DNA of 64,000 nucleotides from Paenibacillus sp. FSL K6-1330 (GTDB taxonomy: Bacteria; Bacillota; Bacilli; Paenibacillales; Paenibacillaceae): the NCBI RefSeq assembly GCF_037976825.1, contig NZ_CP150269.1, positions 3,237,501 to 3,301,500 on the forward strand, in the 5' to 3' direction. Positions 18,137-25,971 of this stretch are shown here, piece by piece. The notes below the pieces were generated by a model. That model was not told the DNA's origin and did not search any database. It was given only the letters and a program-made list of their open reading frames with translations. A program made the translations under genes and the position numbers. How positions within the stretch are numbered: the first letter of the stretch is position 1; the number at the start of each line of letters is the position of its first letter.

Positions 18137-18441
18137 TGTTGTTACCTCCTGATTATTTTGAATTTATTTTTATCTCGATGTGTTTGTTATTTTGCATGAG
18201 CTAATCATAATCTCAGGGGGTTAACTTTGTCAAGTAGCTTACAAAAAGTTTGTGAGGTATATTGAGTTTTTTTGTATCCAAAGTACGGTTGGATTTGTGC
18301 CTGATTCGGACGTGTTTTGTACCGTATAGGCAGCAGCAATGTTATACTGATCATGTGCCCTGGAATAAAATTCCCGTGCCGAGAAAACACGTGTAATTCA
18401 GCACTTAAAGTACATATAAAGATTGGAGAGGTGAAGCAAGT
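18137..18441. other. divergent intergenic region, no gene
   Basis: This 305-bp AT-rich gap separates the FMN reductase gene from the acetyltransferase operon. It contains a TATACT -10-like hexamer at 18343 and a widely spaced inverted repeat, ACGTGTTTT (18310-18318) with AAAACACGT (18383-18391). No open frame with a ribosome site was found. Promoters for both flanking units should lie here, but no confident -35/-10 pair could be assigned. Confidence 0.5.
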
Positions 18442-19614
18442 ATGGAACTGAGACAATTAAGGTCCGACGAGTTTGAGATCAGCACAAAATTATCCGAATA
18501 TGCCTTTCAATATACACTGACACCGGAGCAGCGAGAGTCCAATCAAAAGCATTTTAAACCTGAACGCTTCTGGGGGATTTTTGACGGAGAAGAGCTGCAA
18601 GCGAAACTGACCATCATCCCGCTGCAAGTTTATATGCATGGAAACCTTTTCGATATGGGCGGTATTGCCGGTGTGGCAACCTGGCCCGAGAACCGCAGAC
18701 AGGGGCATGTATCCACCTTGCTCAAGCATGCATTGCAAGAGATGAAGGGCAAAGGCCAGACCCTTTCCTTCCTGCATCCGTTTTCGATCCCGTTCTATCG
18801 TAAATTTGGCTGGGAACTTTACGCGGAATATAAAAAGTACATCATTCCGGTACCAAAATTCCCACGTAAGGTGGAAGTGCCTGGCCGCATTGTCAGAGGC
18901 GTAACCGATATTCCAACACTGGACGGCATGTATCAAGCCTATGCCAGCCGCTATAACGGTACGCTTGTGCGGGATGACACTTGGTGGACAAGATTCGTGC
19001 TGCAGGGGGACAGTCACAGCGTTGTTTATTATTCAGCTGAGGGCAAACCGACGGGCTACGCGTTATATGAGCTCAAAGACAAAGATCTCGTGTGCGACGA
19101 ATTTGTATACCTAAATGAAGAAGCCCGAAGCGCACTCTGGACCTTTTTTGGAAACCATGATTCCAGGATTGAGCAGGTTACGATGACGATGGTGCCTGGA
19201 GATGATCAGCTGCCATTTATGCTGCCGGATCCACGCGTTACCCAGGAAGTGGTCCCATACTTCATGGCCCGCATCGTGGATTTGAAATCCTTTGTGGAGC
19301 AGTACACTTTTGAAGAAAATCGGGAAGCCGTGATGACTATCGAGGTGGAAGATTCCGCTGCGCCTTGGAATGCAGGCCGATGGAGTCTGTCGGTTAATCA
19401 AGAGGGGAAAGCGGAGCTGTCGGAGCTTCCGTCCGATCATGGGGAGCAGGCTGATTTGTCGACCGATATTCAGACGTTGTCGGCGCTGTTTGCGGGATAC
19501 AAAAGACCACGGGAGCTGCATGCCATTCACCGGCTATCCGGAAATCCCAAGGCTGTAACACAATTGGAGTCGATGATTCCCGTCGGTCAAACCTACCTCA
19601 TGGATTTCTTTTGA
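18442..19614 (+). CDS. Eis-like GNAT N-acetyltransferase
   Basis: A 390-residue protein with the Eis-family architecture: an N-terminal GNAT domain with the acetyl-CoA loop VATWPENRRQGHVSTLLKHAL (about 78-98) and FLHPFSIPFYRKFGWE, then a second GNAT-like half and a C-terminal sterol-carrier-like region. Eis proteins acetylate amines, including aminoglycosides and peptides. GGAGAGGTGAAG lies just before the start. The next GNAT gene follows with almost no gap, so the two form an operon. The substrate here is unknown and resistance should not be presumed. Confidence 0.88.
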   Translation: MELRQLRSDEFEISTKLSEYAFQYTLTPEQRESNQKHFKPERFWGIFDGEELQAKLTIIPLQVYMHGNLFDMGGIAGVATWPENRRQGHVSTLLKHALQEMKGKGQTLSFLHPFSIPFYRKFGWELYAEYKKYIIPVPKFPRKVEVPGRIVRGVTDIPTLDGMYQAYASRYNGTLVRDDTWWTRFVLQGDSHSVVYYSAEGKPTGYALYELKDKDLVCDEFVYLNEEARSALWTFFGNHDSRIEQVTMTMVPGDDQLPFMLPDPRVTQEVVPYFMARIVDLKSFVEQYTFEENREAVMTIEVEDSAAPWNAGRWSLSVNQEGKAELSELPSDHGEQADLSTDIQTLSALFAGYKRPRELHAIHRLSGNPKAVTQLESMIPVGQTYLMDFF

Positions 19615-19631
19615 GAAAGGGAGAAGACTTG

Positions 19632-20411
19632 GTGATTCGCAGACTTTTGCCTGAAGAGCTGGGGAGCCTCTTAGATACGATCAACAGGGAACAGCATTTC
19701 TTATATTATTCCTACCTTACGTGTCGGAAGAATCAGACCGTTCATTATGGGCAGTTCTCAGAACAGGGAGAGCTGCTGGGTGTTACGGCTTTTCTGAGAG
19801 GGTTGCCTTTCTATGCCTTTTCGGTGTATCCTCTTCAGACATCATTTCGATTTCAGTCCGTGCTGTCCCGAATGAAACGAGATCTGGAATTACCTGATGG
19901 GGAACTAGGGAGCTTTATCGTGAATGAGGATGAATGGGAGGTTCTTAATCTTGAGACTGATGTGATGAAACCTCCCGCAGGCATCCTACTCATGAAGCAT
20001 CGGCACCTTGAAGATTTGCCGTTAGGAGATGACGAGGTGTTTCGTTTAGACCCTTCATACTATGATATGATCGAGTCGAAAATGGTGGAATTCAATACGA
20101 TAGCTTTTGCAAAGGAAGAGCTTCAAACCCCCTTCTATGGGGTTATTCAGGATCAGGAGCTCATCGCTGTCGGCGGATACCATATCTATAGCGATGATTA
20201 TGTTGAGCTTGGGAATATTGGCACGGATGCTGCGTGGAGAAGACAGGGGTACGGCAAAAAGGTATGCGCGGAATTGACCCGTAAGGGGCGTGCAATCACT
20301 CCCCATGTGTATCTGAATGTGCTGGAGAAGAACGTAAACGCGATCCGGTTATATCAGTCCCTGGGATATGTTACGGTGTGCAAACAGTACATCGTGGAAT
20401 TCGCTTTGTAG
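19632..20411 (+). CDS. GNAT-family N-acetyltransferase
   Basis: A 259-residue acetyltransferase whose C-terminal half holds the GNAT core: LGNIGTDAAWRRQGYGKKVCAELTRKG (acetyl-CoA pyrophosphate loop) and YLNVLEKNVNAIRLYQSLGYV. The N-terminal half is divergent. A GTG start at 19632 gives MIRRLLPEE, typical of GNAT enzymes, with GGGAGA about 8 bases upstream; a TTG at 19611 overlapping the previous stop is the alternative. It is cotranscribed with the Eis-like gene and ends at two stacked terminators. Acceptor unknown. Confidence 0.82.
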   Translation: MIRRLLPEELGSLLDTINREQHFLYYSYLTCRKNQTVHYGQFSEQGELLGVTAFLRGLPFYAFSVYPLQTSFRFQSVLSRMKRDLELPDGELGSFIVNEDEWEVLNLETDVMKPPAGILLMKHRHLEDLPLGDDEVFRLDPSYYDMIESKMVEFNTIAFAKEELQTPFYGVIQDQELIAVGGYHIYSDDYVELGNIGTDAAWRRQGYGKKVCAELTRKGRAITPHVYLNVLEKNVNAIRLYQSLGYVTVCKQYIVEFAL

Positions 20412-20425
20412 TTAGAAGCAAGGAA

Positions 20426-20455
20426 AAGAAGCCTGACCAATCAGGCTTCTTTCGT
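20426..20455 (+). terminator. intrinsic terminator 1 after GNAT operon
   Basis: AAAGAAGCCTGA, loop CCAA, TCAGGCTTCTTT: a perfect 12-bp stem shortly after the stop codon. Confidence 0.85.
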
Positions 20456-20460
20456 ATGAT

Positions 20461-20494
20461 AAGGTCAACCAGAAACAGCTGGTTGGCCTTATTT
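20461..20494 (+). terminator. intrinsic terminator 2 after GNAT operon
   Basis: AAGGTCAACCAG pairs with CTGGTTGGCCTT (one G-U pair) and is followed by ATTTTG. It is a back-up terminator directly after the first. Confidence 0.75.
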
Positions 20495-20598
20495 TGTAGT
20501 TGCTTTAAATGGTCGATATCCGGTATAACGAGGGGCTTATAGCGGAACCGACCCGAAACAAAACTGTTTTCCCACTACCGTCCCGTGAGTTTCTCTCG

Positions 20599-20930
20599 TT
20601 TGTACGATATTTGGTACAAATCTCTTACTGCCGCTGGCATTGGGATCTCGTTTGTACGATTTTTCATACAACTGTTCTATAACGGAACCCTTTCGTGCCG
20701 ATTTTGTACGATCTTTCGTACAACTTCATCGGTGGTACCTCTTAACACTCAGATTTGTGCGTTTTTTCGTACAAATCTCTTGAAACAGCTAGCATTAAAC
20801 TCTCTGTTGTACGATTTTTCGTACAATTGTTCTATAACGGAACCCTTTCGTGCCGATTTTGTGCGTTTTTTCGTACAACTTCGTCGGTGGTACCTCTTAA
20901 CCCTCAGATTGTAAGTTGTTCCGTACAATT
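20599..20930 (+). repeat. array of seven TTGTACGA palindromes within a 155-bp tandem duplication
   Basis: Seven short hairpins related to TTGTACGATTTTTCGTACAA occur at about 20599, 20651, 20704, 20754, 20807, 20858 and 20908, spaced by roughly 46-54 bp. The one at 20807 is a perfect 8-bp palindrome with a 4-base loop. The linkers also repeat: TATAACGGAACCCTTTCGTG and GGTGGTACCTCTTAAC occur twice, 155 bp apart, so repeats 1-3 were duplicated as repeats 4-6. Two open frames running through it encode the same repeated peptide and are judged not to be genes. The surrounding stretch 20495-21120 holds no other feature. Confidence 0.85.
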
Positions 20931-21120
20931 TTATGTTGGACTAAATGACGCACACATGTTGGTGATCATAATGCAGAATTCAAGGGGGCGTTACAACCTG
21001 TTTTTCGAAACGACGCACCGTGTGCTTGCGGGTAGCCTAAGGGGCGAAACGGAATCAGAAAATCTGGAGAAGAGGCAGGAAGGCCTTATGCAAAATCAAG
21101 GTGGGATAACCTATATAAGA

Positions 21121-21813
21121 TCATTCCAGAACCTCCCTTTTAGAATAAACATGAAGCTTCCCGTCATCTCCATATTCCGCGTAAGCGATCTCCTCCAAGG
21201 AGTCAAAACCTTGTTCCCGGGCTTTCGATTTGATCTCGCTATGATCAATGGGTTTGCCCAGCATCGATTCCTCGAGCAGCTTTCCCTTGTCGATGACCGT
21301 TACCGTAAAGGTGTCCGCTTTGGCTTCCATGCCCATATCCTGGGCCGTAGGAGGCTCGTACTCGGGTTTACGCATGACGGACAGCGATCCGTCCGTTTCC
21401 AGAATGGCGTATTTGACTTCAGTTAACGAGAAAATGCTTTGCCGTCTCAGCATGGATAACAGTTGTTTATATTCCATATCGTATTTGTTCAGCAATTTTT
21501 GGTTGAGCTTTCCGTTATCGATCAGAAGGACCGCCCGGCCTTCCGTTAAATATCCGAACTTAACGAAGCGGGTGGTTGCCTTCTCGAAGAGGTAAGACAT
21601 CGTCGTCCAGAGCGCAAGAGCGAATAACAAATGATATATGTTTACCTTATCATCGTAGAGGCTTGCCCCGACAATTTCACTCAGAATTAAGGAAGACAAG
21701 AAATCAAGCGGTGTAAGCTGGCTGATGGTTTTTCTCCCCGTAACAAAAGTGATTATCCATAACCCAAAAAAGCTGATGACCAGTTTAACCCCTAAATCCA
21801 TATACATGTCCAT
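21121..21813 (-). CDS. DUF421 (YetF/YcaP-type) membrane protein
   Basis: A 230-residue protein with about three N-terminal membrane helices (residues about 8-85) and a soluble C-terminal DUF421 domain. Signature stretches are TGRKTISQLTPLDFLSSLILSEIVG near residues 25-49 and GRAVLLIDNGKLNQKLLNKYDM followed by LLSMLRRQSIFSLTEVKYAILETDGSLSV. Paralogues such as YetF are common in Bacillales spore-formers and some affect spore or membrane properties; the biochemical function is unknown. It is a single gene, divergent from the small membrane-protein gene at 22080. AGGAGG precedes the start. Confidence 0.88.
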   Translation of the reverse strand: MDMYMDLGVKLVISFFGLWIITFVTGRKTISQLTPLDFLSSLILSEIVGASLYDDKVNIYHLLFALALWTTMSYLFEKATTRFVKFGYLTEGRAVLLIDNGKLNQKLLNKYDMEYKQLLSMLRRQSIFSLTEVKYAILETDGSLSVMRKPEYEPPTAQDMGMEAKADTFTVTVIDKGKLLEESMLGKPIDHSEIKSKAREQGFDSLEEIAYAEYGDDGKLHVYSKREVLE

Positions 21814-21987
21814 GGGTCAGCCTCCTTGAATGGCAATATAATATGCTAAGATATTAAACGTGTTGGCTTCAAGCAGAAACAAGGGAGATTTAACCGTTTA
21901 CTTCGAGGGTGGTGGTGGAGACCCGGAAACCAAATTACGATACTCCATCCGCGATCGCCTTAAACCCTTACTTTTTACGTTGACCCC

Positions 21988-22018
21988 TTGAAAGTGACGC
22001 GACGTCATCTTGTAAGAT
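21988..22018 (+). promoter_or_regulatory. MerR-type promoter/operator (19-bp spacer)
   Basis: TTGAAA (21988-21993) and TAAGAT (22013-22018) are separated by 19 bp, the over-long spacing typical of MerR-activated promoters, and the spacer holds the palindrome TGACG-N3-CGTCA. The same sequence, TTGAAAGTGACG then CGTCATCTT, lies before the merR gene at 57359, so that regulator probably controls this promoter too. Confidence 0.7.
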
Positions 22019-22079
22019 GTATTTTGTGATAGAAAATTACGATCTATGTCATAAATACATACAGAGGGAGATGGACGGA

Positions 22080-22226
22080 ATGAATAAGGGAGATGTCATG
22101 ATTTACGCTTGCATCATCATCGGGGCGGGTATTGGTTTAGCGCTGGGAAGTGCGTTTCCAGGAGTTCTGGTCGGTTTAGGTGTTGGATATCTGATTAAAA
22201 TATCTATGAACAATAAAGAAAAGTGA
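22080..22226 (+). CDS. small glycine-zipper membrane protein
   Basis: A 48-residue protein with one or two membrane passes rich in glycine (YACIIIGAGIGLALGSAFPGVLVGLGVGYLI) and a charged tail. The start at 22080 is chosen because GGGAG lies 9 bases upstream; a longer frame from 22017 would begin inside the predicted promoter. No known family can be named. Its promoter looks MerR-controlled and nearly matches that of the regulator-transporter operon at 57 kb, which suggests it belongs to the same response. A role in membrane stress or as a transporter accessory is a guess. Confidence 0.6.
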   Translation: MNKGDVMIYACIIIGAGIGLALGSAFPGVLVGLGVGYLIKISMNNKEK

Positions 22227-22344
22227 TCATGGTAGAGATGCTGACATGGGATGTATTGGGAGACTGAAAGTTCCATATTACATGGATCTGTCAGTCAGAT
22301 TCTGTTTGACAATTAGAAAAAACTGACTTATAGTACTTTACTAT

Positions 22345-22643
22345 CAGCAACCATCAAAGACATGATTCTTGAAACGACCTGCCCAGAGAGGGAAGTGATT
22401 GGTGAAAGCTTCCTCCGTGCTTGCTTCTTGAATTACCCCTTTGTAGCTGTGTTTTTGAACCCTGATCGGTCGTTTGACTATCGAGATATGGAACTAGAAA
22501 ACACCGAGTCATCCCCGTTATCGGATGTCTGAATGAGGATCGAAAAGAGCACGCTGGCCGTATGAGCGAATGCAACTTTCGATCAAATTAGGGTGGAACC
22601 ACGAGCTGAACGCACTCGTCCCTTAGGGATCGAGTGCTTTTTT
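22345..22643 (+). promoter_or_regulatory. T-box riboswitch for thrS (specifier ACC)
   Basis: A tRNA-sensing leader. Stem I elements include AGAGAGGGAAGTGATTGGTG, and a specifier-loop candidate GAATTACC carries ACC (threonine, 22436-22438). The T-box sequence AGGGTGGAACCACG lies at 22590-22603, followed by the terminator. Uncharged tRNA-Thr would stabilise the antiterminator and allow thrS expression. The 22227-22344 stretch before it shows nothing else. Confidence 0.92.
22612..22643 (+). terminator. T-box terminator hairpin
   Basis: GCACTCG-TCCCTTAGGGA-CGAGTGC stem followed by TTTTTT, directly after the T-box sequence; it is the off state of the thrS leader. Confidence 0.9.
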
Positions 22644-22675
22644 GCGTTCAAACAAAATTTGATGGAGGGATAACA

Positions 22676-24592
22676 ATGTCAATTGTAGTAACGCTGCCGG
22701 ACGGAAGCCAAAAGGAGTATCCCGCACAAACGACGATGAGCCGCATCGCGGAATCCATTCATTCAGGTCTAAAGAAACAGGCTGTTGCCGCCAAAGTGAA
22801 TGGGAAACTCGTGGATTTGGATTATGAGCTGTGTCAAGATGCAGAAGTAAGTATTATAACGCTGGATTCAGAGGATGGACTATACGTGTATCGGCACAGC
22901 GCGGCTCATCTGATGGCCCAGGCCGTTAAACGGATCTATGGCAGGAAGTCCGTCCATTTTGGGGTAGGACCTGTCATTGAGGATGGTTTTTATTACGATA
23001 TGGATCTGGGGCATTCGATTACAACCGATGATTTGATTGCCATTGAGCGAGAAATGCAGAAGATCGTTCAGGAAGACCTGCCGATTATTCGCAGGGAGGT
23101 TGGTCGTCAGGAGGCCGAACGTATTTTCAAAGATGACCCATACAAGATGGAGCTGATCCGTGAATTGCCGGAGGACGAGGTCATTTCGGTGTATGAGCAG
23201 GGGGAGTTCGTTGATTTATGCAGGGGGCCGCATCTTCCTTCAACGGGCAGAATCAAGGCATTCAAATTAATGAGTGTGGCAGGTGCTTATTGGCGGGGGA
23301 ACTCGGACAATAAAATGCTGCAACGAATATACGGAACAGCGTTTCCGAAAAAGTCGCAGCTCGAGGAGCATCTATTGCTGCTGGAAGAGGCCAAGAAACG
23401 GGATCATCGGAAGCTGGGAAAAGAGCTGGGGCTCTTTATGTTCTCAGAAGAAGCGCCCGGCATGCCTTTCTTTTTGCCAAACGGGATGATCATCCGCAAT
23501 GAGCTGGAGCAATTTGCAAGAGAACTTCAATTCCATAGCGATTATGATGAAGTGCGCACGCCGCTGATGATGAACAAGCGGCTGTGGGAAATGTCCGGTC
23601 ATTGGGATCACTACAAAGACAATATGTATTTCACGCAAGTGGAGGAGACGGAGTATGCGCTGAAGCCGATGAACTGTCCAGGGCATATGTTAGTCTACAA
23701 AAATTCGCTGCACTCCTACAGAGAGCTGCCCATTCGTATTTCCGAATTTGGTCAGGTGCACCGCCATGAGTTCTCAGGCGCGCTTAACGGCATGATGCGG
23801 GTGCGCACGTTTTGTCAGGATGATGCGCATATTTTTGTGAGACCTGATCAGATCCAGGAAGAAATCAAGCAGGTTATTAATTTTATCAGCCAGGTTTATC
23901 AAATTTTTGGCTTTGATTATACAATCGAGTTATCGACAAGACCTGATGATTCTATGGGCTCTGAAGAATTGTGGGAGCAGGCGGAGTCATCGCTCCAGCA
24001 GGTGCTGGACCAACTAGGGCTGCCGTACCGAATTAATGAAGGGGATGGCGCGTTTTATGGACCGAAAATCGATTTTCATATCTTGGATTCCTTAAAGCGA
24101 AGCTGGCAATGCGGTACCATCCAACTGGATTTTCAATTCCCTGAAAAATTCGATCTTTCGTATATCGGAGAGGATAACCAGAAGCATCGGCCGGTTGTTA
24201 TTCACCGGGCGGTATTTGGATCCATCGAGCGATTTATCGGGATTCTTACAGAGCATTACGGTGGGGCTTTCCCGATGTGGCTCTCTCCCGTACAGGTTAT
24301 GATCATTCCGGTGTCAGATCACTATATCGATTACTCGTTAAAGGTGAAGAAACGTCTGGAGAATGCCGGCATACGGGTGAATGTCGATGTAAGAAATGAA
24401 AAGCTGGGTTATAAAATCCGTGAAGCGGGTCTGTTGAAAACGCCTTACACGCTGGTTCTTGGCGAGAAGGAAATGAACTCCGATCACGTATCGGTCCGTA
24501 AACGGGGCGAGGGCGAACTTGGTGAGAGTGCCCTAGATGATGTGATCGCAAGGCTTCGGAAAGAGATCGAGTCCAGAGGATATGAATCCTAA
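22676..24592 (+). CDS. thrS: threonyl-tRNA synthetase
   Basis: A 638-residue class II synthetase that charges tRNA-Thr in the cytosol. Domain order is normal: TGS domain (1-60), editing domain with HSAAHLMAQAVKRIYG (about 70-230), catalytic core, and C-terminal anticodon-binding domain. The zinc ligand Cys334 (MNCPGHM) falls at the E. coli position. Motif 2 appears as GQVHRHEFSGALNGMMRVRTFCQDDAHIF, and motif 3 is near IHRAVFGSIERFIGIL. GGAGGG sits before ATG 22676; the upstream in-frame ATG at 22634 lies within the terminator hairpin and is rejected. Expression is controlled by the T-box leader. Confidence 0.98.
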   Translation: MSIVVTLPDGSQKEYPAQTTMSRIAESIHSGLKKQAVAAKVNGKLVDLDYELCQDAEVSIITLDSEDGLYVYRHSAAHLMAQAVKRIYGRKSVHFGVGPVIEDGFYYDMDLGHSITTDDLIAIEREMQKIVQEDLPIIRREVGRQEAERIFKDDPYKMELIRELPEDEVISVYEQGEFVDLCRGPHLPSTGRIKAFKLMSVAGAYWRGNSDNKMLQRIYGTAFPKKSQLEEHLLLLEEAKKRDHRKLGKELGLFMFSEEAPGMPFFLPNGMIIRNELEQFARELQFHSDYDEVRTPLMMNKRLWEMSGHWDHYKDNMYFTQVEETEYALKPMNCPGHMLVYKNSLHSYRELPIRISEFGQVHRHEFSGALNGMMRVRTFCQDDAHIFVRPDQIQEEIKQVINFISQVYQIFGFDYTIELSTRPDDSMGSEELWEQAESSLQQVLDQLGLPYRINEGDGAFYGPKIDFHILDSLKRSWQCGTIQLDFQFPEKFDLSYIGEDNQKHRPVVIHRAVFGSIERFIGILTEHYGGAFPMWLSPVQVMIIPVSDHYIDYSLKVKKRLENAGIRVNVDVRNEKLGYKIREAGLLKTPYTLVLGEKEMNSDHVSVRKRGEGELGESALDDVIARLRKEIESRGYES

Positions 24593-24659
24593 GATCAAAC
24601 CCTGTTTCTAATTTCTGTTGAATGACGATGGGTTGTCTTCAAGAGGTTTGGAGCGTACA

Positions 24660-25700
24660 ATGCAGCTAACGCAAGATTACAGGGATAAGAAGGTGTCACC
24701 ATTGACTTTAAATATCGTGAATGCCGAGGTTCATAGCCTTTTTGATCAGTTCACAGATCTCGTTCAGGGATCTTCCCAGTTTAGCGAATGGCAGGAGCAT
24801 ATCTCCATACCACCGGCGGTGGGACAGGGAAGCATCAGGAGGACACGGATTCGTTCAGGCATGGAGATCGTAGTGACGGATATTACCTTCGCACAAGATA
24901 TGAAGCTTCACATTCAGGAAGCATGCCAGCTGTTTGAGTTAAGCTACTGTTTGAACGGCGAAATTTATTGTGAGTGGAATGGAAGGGAAAGCTTCACGGA
25001 GAAGATGACAGGCAACGTTCTCTTTTTTGAGGATGAGCTGGTATATGAAGAGAAGAAGGCCGGCATTAGGCAGCATATGCTTGAGATTCGTTTGTCCCCC
25101 CAAGAGCTGCTTCATTATGCTGGAGACATCACCGAGAAACACAGGATGGAATCATGGCTGCATCGGCATAAAGGGCAAATCGACGAATATCCGAACACGC
25201 CTGCTATCCATAAATGCGTATCGGATATGATGAACTGCAGTTATAACGGTACGATGAAACGATTGTACATGGAGAGCAAGGCGATGGAACTCATCGCATT
25301 GTTTGCGGAGGTTGAAGGACATGAGACGGTGGGCGGCAACCGTTTTCTAAGCCGTGACGATCTGTCCAAGTTGGAGCAAGCCAGACAATTAGTCATCCAT
25401 CATTTTGAACAGCCGCTATCGATTCAACAGTTAGCAAGAAGAGTTGGACTGAATGAATTCAAATTGAAAAAGGGGTTCCGCGAACGATTCGGCATCACGA
25501 TTTTCGAACTTGTGCGCAAGCAAAGAATGGAGAAGGCCATCTGGTACATGGAAACGGAAGGCTATAATGTCGGAGAAACGGCCGTATCTGTCGGCTACAG
25601 CAATGCCAGCAATTTCGCGACTACCTTTCGCAAGTATTATGGCTGTAATCCGGGAGAATATCTGAAAGCTATAGGTCACAGCCGTACGTCAAGCCCTTAA
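24660..25700 (+). CDS. AraC-family transcriptional regulator (PchR/Btr-like)
   Basis: A 346-residue regulator with a ligand-binding N-terminal domain and a C-terminal pair of helix-turn-helix motifs (about 250-346; LSIQQLARRVGLNEFKLKKGFRERFG and VGETAVSVGYSNASNFATTFRKYYGCNPGEYLK). The domain layout recalls PchR-like regulators that sense siderophores. GGAG lies 6 bases before ATG 24660; the frame from TTG 24618 lacks a site. It ends at a strong terminator, and the next gene, an MFS exporter, has a perfect Fur box upstream, so an iron/siderophore role is a reasonable inference. It could be a multidrug regulator instead. Confidence 0.82.
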   Translation: MQLTQDYRDKKVSPLTLNIVNAEVHSLFDQFTDLVQGSSQFSEWQEHISIPPAVGQGSIRRTRIRSGMEIVVTDITFAQDMKLHIQEACQLFELSYCLNGEIYCEWNGRESFTEKMTGNVLFFEDELVYEEKKAGIRQHMLEIRLSPQELLHYAGDITEKHRMESWLHRHKGQIDEYPNTPAIHKCVSDMMNCSYNGTMKRLYMESKAMELIALFAEVEGHETVGGNRFLSRDDLSKLEQARQLVIHHFEQPLSIQQLARRVGLNEFKLKKGFRERFGITIFELVRKQRMEKAIWYMETEGYNVGETAVSVGYSNASNFATTFRKYYGCNPGEYLKAIGHSRTSSP

Positions 25701-25716
25701 AATAAATACGAAGAAG

Positions 25717-25762
25717 AAAAAGGATTCTAAACATGTTTGTCATGTTTGGAGTCCCTTTTTTT
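25717..25762 (+). terminator. intrinsic terminator after AraC gene
   Basis: AAAAAGGATTCTAAACATG pairs with CATGTTTGGAGTCCCTTTTT around TTTGT (two mismatches), followed by a T run. Confidence 0.85.
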
Positions 25763-25829
25763 GTAGATCCTGACTCCCTCTACAAGGAAAGAAAATACCT
25801 TGGCAGGTAGATCAAAACGCCATCATCGA

Positions 25830-25844
25830 TGATAATGATTATCA
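25830..25844. promoter_or_regulatory. perfect Fur box
   Basis: TGATAATGATTATCA is an exact 7-1-7 inverted repeat matching the Fur consensus of Bacillus. It lies 128 bp before the MFS exporter gene and just after the AraC terminator. Iron-dependent repression of the exporter is inferred. Confidence 0.8.
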
Positions 25845-25971
25845 ATTGGTTGAATTGATACGCCAAGTCTATGAAATCGATAGTGATCTTTATGCGAATC
25901 CGCTCAATGGTAGGGTGGCATTTGCTTTAAAATGCGGACGCAGCTCATGAAAATGGAAGAGAGGGAAACTC

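Noticed and set aside
20585..21426. Two open frames with repeated VRFF.QLFYNGTLSCRF peptides
   Set aside because: They are translations of the palindrome array and run antisense into the DUF421 gene; no ribosome site or independent coding signal.
25773..25950. Open stretch ending ...YANPLNGRVAFALKCGRSS before the MFS exporter, as a gene remnant
   Set aside because: It has no start codon or ribosome site, follows a stop codon, and overlaps the Fur box. It could be a decayed gene end, but a chance frame is equally likely.
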